Source: Caryophanales bacterium (GTDB lineage: Bacteria > Bacillota_I > Bacilli_A > Izemoplasmatales > UBA1188). From it: DNA of 42,162 nt. The stretch covers positions 1-42,162 of the forward strand of contig JAEEXP010000008.1 of NCBI GenBank assembly GCA_016287865.1, given 5' to 3'. Positions 38,439 to 42,162 of this stretch are shown here, piece by piece. Below the pieces are notes generated by a model, which did not search any database, was not told the DNA's origin, and saw only the letters and a list, made by a program, of their open reading frames with translations. Positions within the stretch are counted from its first letter, which is position 1. Each line of letters begins with the position of its first letter. Made by a program: the position numbers and the translations under genes.

Positions 38439-39535
38439 TATACATTAAACCTAATATTAACTATATCTCCATCTTTAACGATATATTCTTTACCTTCTAA
38501 GCGATAGAGATTTAATTCTTTAGCTTTTTGTTCACTGCCTGATTTGATTAAATCTTCATAAGATACTACTTCCATTCTAATGAATCCTCTTTCAAAGTCA
38601 GTATGGATACAACCAGCAACTTGTGGAGCTTTCATACCTTTATGGTATGTCCATGCATGGCAATCCTTTTCGCCACAAGTAAATATAGTTTCAAGACCAA
38701 GAAGTGAATATGATGCTTGAACAACAGCGTTTAGTCCAGGTCTTTCTAGACCATATTCAGCTAAGAATACTTCTTTATCAGCGTCATCAAGTTTAGAGAT
38801 TTCATATTCTACTTCAGCTGAGAGTGTAATAGCCATAGAACCTTCAGCTTCAGCCTTAGCTTTAATTCTTTTAACTACTTCACTATCTTCTTTACCAATT
38901 TCTGATTCACTAATATTTAATACATAAAGAATTGGTTTAGCAGTTAAGAATGCATACGCTCTAATAACTTTTTCATCTTCTTTAGATAAATGAAGATCTC
39001 TAATAGGTTTCATATTAAGAAGTTGTTCATGACAACGACATAAAATATCATATTCAACCATTGCATCTTTATCACTCTTAGATTTAGCTTTAGTTTCAAG
39101 TCTTGGGAGTCTTTTTTCAACTACATCTAAGTCTGCGAATATTAATTCAAGTCCAAGATTTTCAATGTCAGCTTCAGGATCAATCTTTCCATCTACTGGA
39201 ACATCTTCTGATTCAAAGCATCTTACAACCTCAACTATCGCATCTGATTCTCTAATTGATACTAAGAATCCATTTCCTAAACCTTCACCTTTTGATGCGC
39301 CTATTCCAAGTCCTGGGATATCTACAAATTCAATTGATGCGTGTACTACCTTTTTAGGATGATAAATACTTACTAATTTATCTAATCTTTCATCTGGCAC
39401 TGATACAGCACCTAAGAATGGTTGTGTTGTAGTAAATGGAAAGCTAGATACTGGTTGATCTAGTCCAGTCATTGAATTGAATAAAGTTGTTTTACCTGTA
39501 TTTGGAAGTCCAACAATTCCTACTTTTAAACTCAT
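38438..39535 (-). CDS. ychF: Ribosome-binding GTPase/ATPase YchF (EngD)
   Basis: KVGIVGLPNTGKTTLFN, FVDIPGLGIGASKGEGLGN, C-terminal TGS. Confidence 0.97.
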   Translation of the reverse strand: MSLKVGIVGLPNTGKTTLFNSMTGLDQPVSSFPFTTTQPFLGAVSVPDERLDKLVSIYHPKKVVHASIEFVDIPGLGIGASKGEGLGNGFLVSIRESDAIVEVVRCFESEDVPVDGKIDPEADIENLGLELIFADLDVVEKRLPRLETKAKSKSDKDAMVEYDILCRCHEQLLNMKPIRDLHLSKEDEKVIRAYAFLTAKPILYVLNISESEIGKEDSEVVKRIKAKAEAEGSMAITLSAEVEYEISKLDDADKEVFLAEYGLERPGLNAVVQASYSLLGLETIFTCGEKDCHAWTYHKGMKAPQVAGCIHTDFERGFIRMEVVSYEDLIKSGSEQKAKELNLYRLEGKEYIVKDGDIVNIRFNV

Positions 39536-39540
39536 ATCTA

Positions 39541-40320
39541 TTAATCTCCTACATTAAATACTATATTAAAATTATTATCTATAATTCTTTCAAGTTCAAA
39601 TTTATCCATATTTTTAAGATTTGAAATCTCTTCAAGTATATATGGAATATTTTTTGGCTCATTCATTGTACCACGAAGTGGAGTTGGAGCCATATATGGT
39701 GAATCTGTCTCAGTTAAGAGTTTATCAACCGGGACTACTGATGCAACTTCTTTTTGAACTCTTGCGTTTTTAAAAGTTACTGGTCCAGATAATGAAATAT
39801 AGAATCCATATCTAATTAATTCTTCCATTATTTCTTTTGATTCACTAAAGCTATGCATAATTGGTTTATTTTTAAATACGCCATTAACTTTAACATAATC
39901 TCTAATTATATCCATGAAATCACCAGTTGCATCTCTTAAATGAATTTCACATGGTAGATTTAATTTAACCGCTAAATCTAATTGTCTTTTAAAGAATTCA
40001 ATTTGAATATCTTTATCATCTTTGGTATAGTGATAATCAATTCCTATTTCACCAATACATACAACTTTAGGGTCTTTTGCGAGTTCTTCAATTGTTTTAA
40101 TTGAATCGAGAGTTTCATCAGAAACATTTTGAGCGTGTACACCAACTGCGGCATAAACTCCCTCAAATTCATGAGCAATTTTTATCGCAAGTTTACTAGA
40201 CTCTACGTTCCATCCAGGAATAACTATTTTATTTACTCCCGCAAGTTTAGCGTTATTAATTATCTCTTTATAATTAGTATATAGTTTTTCATCATTAATA
40301 TGTGCGTGCGAATCAATCAT
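39541..40320 (-). CDS. tatD: TatD family metal-dependent hydrolase
   Basis: MIDSHAHIND, CIGEIGIDYHY, LTETDSPYMAP. Confidence 0.95.
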   Translation of the reverse strand: MIDSHAHINDEKLYTNYKEIINNAKLAGVNKIVIPGWNVESSKLAIKIAHEFEGVYAAVGVHAQNVSDETLDSIKTIEELAKDPKVVCIGEIGIDYHYTKDDKDIQIEFFKRQLDLAVKLNLPCEIHLRDATGDFMDIIRDYVKVNGVFKNKPIMHSFSESKEIMEELIRYGFYISLSGPVTFKNARVQKEVASVVPVDKLLTETDSPYMAPTPLRGTMNEPKNIPYILEEISNLKNMDKFELERIIDNNFNIVFNVGD

Positions 40321-40429
40321 ATTAAACCTTAACCTATATTATTTTATAATATTGGTTAGTCTTTTTCAATTAAACTATAATCTATAATGAGTTATAATAT
40401 AAATATAAAGACATTTATTGGGGTGAATT

Positions 40430-40648
40430 ATGTTTAAACAATTTGATAATGTAGAACTAACAAAAGAATATAAAGGTGGAGTAGATTTAGGTATTAAACC
40501 TGGACTAGTTTATCCAAAAGGAAGTAAAGGTGTAATCGTTCAAATGTATGGCGATATGGCTATGGTTGAAATAGTTGAACCTAAAGTAGCTAATAAAATG
40601 GTTACAGTTAGAATCGCTGATTTAAAGCTAGTTGAAGTACATTTCTAA
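40430..40648 (+). CDS. Small protein, DUF4926-like
   Basis: 72 aa with start, RBS (GGGGTGA) and FDNVELTKEY...GSKGVIVQMYGDMAMVEI pattern. Confidence 0.45.
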   Translation: MFKQFDNVELTKEYKGGVDLGIKPGLVYPKGSKGVIVQMYGDMAMVEIVEPKVANKMVTVRIADLKLVEVHF

Positions 40649-40678
40649 TTAAATTATTTATATATGTGATATAGTAAA

Positions 40679-40788
40679 TTGTACTATGGAGAAATAGTCA
40701 TGAAAATTAAAATATTTACCCTGTTAGTACAACTTAATATAATAAACACAAGCCTCGTTGTGAAAATACACAGCGAGGCTTTATTTTT
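40679..40788 (+). ncRNA. Candidate small structured RNA
   Basis: TATAGT -10-like box at 40670-40675, TTGTACTA/TAGTACAA inverted repeat, then strong terminator; no stop-terminated ORF inside. Confidence 0.35.
40751..40788 (+). terminator. Strong Rho-independent terminator
   Basis: AGCCTCGTTGTG-aaaata-CACAGCGAGGCT then TTATTTTT. Confidence 0.9.
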
Positions 40789-40844
40789 GCGAAAATTAGC
40801 AGTATTTAAAACAAATTTTATTATAAATAAGGAGAATTTTATAT

Positions 40845-41150
40845 ATGTCTAGAAGTGAATTTAGATGGAACAAAAAGAGAAAACATTATGCATACTTACA
40901 CAAGGATGATGGAGAAAAAAGATTAAACATACTAATTACATCAAAACCTTATGTTCTACGTAAAGGCAAGATTCAAATGATCAATATTCCTTTATATAAA
41001 CATCCGAATAACAAAGAGGGACAATATTATCTAGTACCAAGAAACTATGCAGATAACAAAAACTCGTTTGACAATAAAATATACAAGTGGAATTGGAATA
41101 AGAATGATAAAAGGAAAGTAAAAAGAATTAAAAAGAATAAATACAAATAA
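40845..41150 (+). CDS. Small highly basic protein of unknown function
   Basis: AAGGAG RBS; 101 aa MSRSEFRWNKKRKHYAYLHKDDGEKRLNILITSKPY...KWNWNKNDKRKVKRIKKNKYK. Confidence 0.7.
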   Translation: MSRSEFRWNKKRKHYAYLHKDDGEKRLNILITSKPYVLRKGKIQMINIPLYKHPNNKEGQYYLVPRNYADNKNSFDNKIYKWNWNKNDKRKVKRIKKNKYK

Positions 41151-41189
41151 AAAGTCGGCTACGAAGCACTATTTCAGCAAATCACCGAC
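41145..41189 (-). ncRNA. Candidate small RNA unit C (third of three tandem units)
   Basis: -35 TTGACT (41219-41224), 17 bp, -10 TATAGT (41196-41201), 6 nt, GTCGG...CCGAC stem (41189-41185/41158-41154), T-run. Confidence 0.65.
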
Positions 41190-41222
41190 ACAATTACTAT
41201 ATCAAACAATTATTCATAAGTC

Positions 41223-41277
41223 AAATAAAAAAACCGGTATCGAACTCACATCAATTAAGACAGGTATATCAACCGGC
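41223..41277 (-). ncRNA. Candidate small RNA unit B (second of three tandem units)
   Basis: -35 TTGATA (41307-41312), 17 bp, -10 TATATT (41284-41289), 6 nt, GCCGGT...ACCGG stem, TTTTTTTATTT. Confidence 0.65.
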
Positions 41278-41310
41278 ATAATTAATATAGCAAATAATTA
41301 TTCATATATC

Positions 41311-41354
41311 AAATAAAAAGTCGGCTACGACACCAGTAAAGGTAAATCACCGAC
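41311..41354 (-). ncRNA. Candidate small RNA unit A (first of three tandem units)
   Basis: -35 TTTACT (41384-41389), 17 bp, -10 TAAATT (41361-41366), 6 nt, GTCGG...CCGAC stem, TTTTTATTT. Confidence 0.6.
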
Positions 41355-41393
41355 ATATGTAATTTATCATATTTTATTTATTTAGTAAATAAA

Positions 41394-41415
41394 AATAGAC
41401 TCTCGCGAGTCTATT
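41394..41415. terminator. Bidirectional terminator downstream of tuf
   Basis: AATAGACTC-tcgc-GAGTCTATT flanked by A-run and T-run. Confidence 0.85.
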
Positions 41416-41440
41416 TTTATTATTTGTTAGTGATTAGTAA

Positions 41441-42162
41441 TTATTCAACGATCTTAGTAACTGATCCAGCACCAACAGTTCTACCACCTTCACGGATAGA
41501 GAACTTAGTTCCTTCTTCAAGAGCGATTGAGTGGATGAGTTCTACAGTCATTTCTACGTTATCACCAGGCATAACCATTTCAGTTCCAGCTGGGAGTTCG
41601 ATAACACCAGTTACGTCAGTAGTTCTGAAGTAGAATTGAGGACGATAACCATTTAAGAATGATGTATGACGTCCACCTTCTTCCTTAGAAAGAACGTAAA
41701 CTTGAGCTTGGAATTTGTGGTGAGGTTTAACTGATCCAGGTTTAACGATAACTTGACCTCTTTGGATTTGGTCTCTGTTAATACCACGGAGTAAGATACC
41801 TACGTTGTCACCAGCTTCTGCGTAGTCAAGTAACTTCTTGAACATTTCGATACCAGTAGCAACTGATTCTTGTGTAGGTTTGATACCAACGATTTCAACT
41901 TTATCACCGAGTTTTAATACACCTCTTTCAACTCTACCAGTAGCAACTGTACCACGACCAGTGATTGTGAATACGTCTTCTACAGGCATTAAGAAAGGTT
42001 TGTCATCTTCTCTTGGTGGAACGTCGAAGTAGTTGTCAACAGCGTCCATTAATTCTTGGATGTGAGATTGAGCTTCAGCATCGCCTTCAAGAGCTTTTAA
42101 AGCTGAACCACGGATAATTGGAAGATCATCTCCAGGGTATCCGTATTCATTTAATAATTCTC
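41441..42162 (-). CDS. tuf: Elongation factor Tu, 5' truncated by the window edge
   Basis: [22 protein letters not shown]-terminal EF-Tu domains; frame stays open to the window end ([27 protein letters not shown]). Confidence 0.98.
   Translation of the reverse strand, partial: ELLNEYGYPGDDLPIIRGSALKALEGDAEAQSHIQELMDAVDNYFDVPPREDDKPFLMPVEDVFTITGRGTVATGRVERGVLKLGDKVEIVGIKPTQESVATGIEMFKKLLDYAEAGDNVGILLRGINRDQIQRGQVIVKPGSVKPHHKFQAQVYVLSKEEGGRHTSFLNGYRPQFYFRTTDVTGVIELPAGTEMVMPGDNVEMTVELIHSIALEEGTKFSIREGGRTVGAGSVTKIVE

Noticed and set aside
40701-40845. Small peptide MKIKIFTLLVQLNIINTSLVV... behind GGAG
   Set aside because: The frame has no stop before the strong terminator, so no natural peptide end exists on the predicted transcript.
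41223-41277. tRNA-like reading of RNA unit B (GAGTTCGATACCGG resembles a T-arm)
   Set aside because: Only about 44 nt, no 5-bp T-stem, no D or anticodon arms, and the sister units lack the T-loop match.
41145-41354. CRISPR array
   Set aside because: Only three units, repeats are not identical, each has its own promoter and terminator, and no cas genes are in the window.

Overview
Low-GC Firmicutes/Mollicutes-like chromosomal segment with the standard code, most genes on the minus strand. The core is housekeeping: surE; an RDD membrane protein; an Fbp-type ABC transporter (ATPase, fused permease, lipoprotein SBP); tandem class II aldolases; rsmH; rpmF-yceD diverging from tmcAL; an HTH-TPR regulator; nth-dnaD; rnc-plsX; recG; fakA; rpmB; an HtrA lipoprotein; rpe-rsgA-pfkA-rlmN; pheST with a T-box leader; polC; rpoZ-gmk; cinA C-terminal domain; ychF; tatD; and 5'-truncated tuf at the right edge. 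An accessory island at about 8.8-11.2 kb holds a RhuM-like protein with a C-terminal HKD (phospholipase-D-like) motif, an HTH-MNT nucleotidyltransferase followed by what looks like a truncated HEPN (HepT/DUF86) toxin, and a multi-TM protein. The strongest unexplained signal is at 41145-41389, between a small very basic protein and tuf. Three tandem minus-strand units each have a -35/17-bp/-10 promoter, 6 nt to a 5-bp stem, a variable core, the closing stem strand and a T-run. They look like three independent ~45-55 nt RNA genes, with the stem fully exchanged but still paired in the middle unit. All of this was read by eye; no searches or folding were run.
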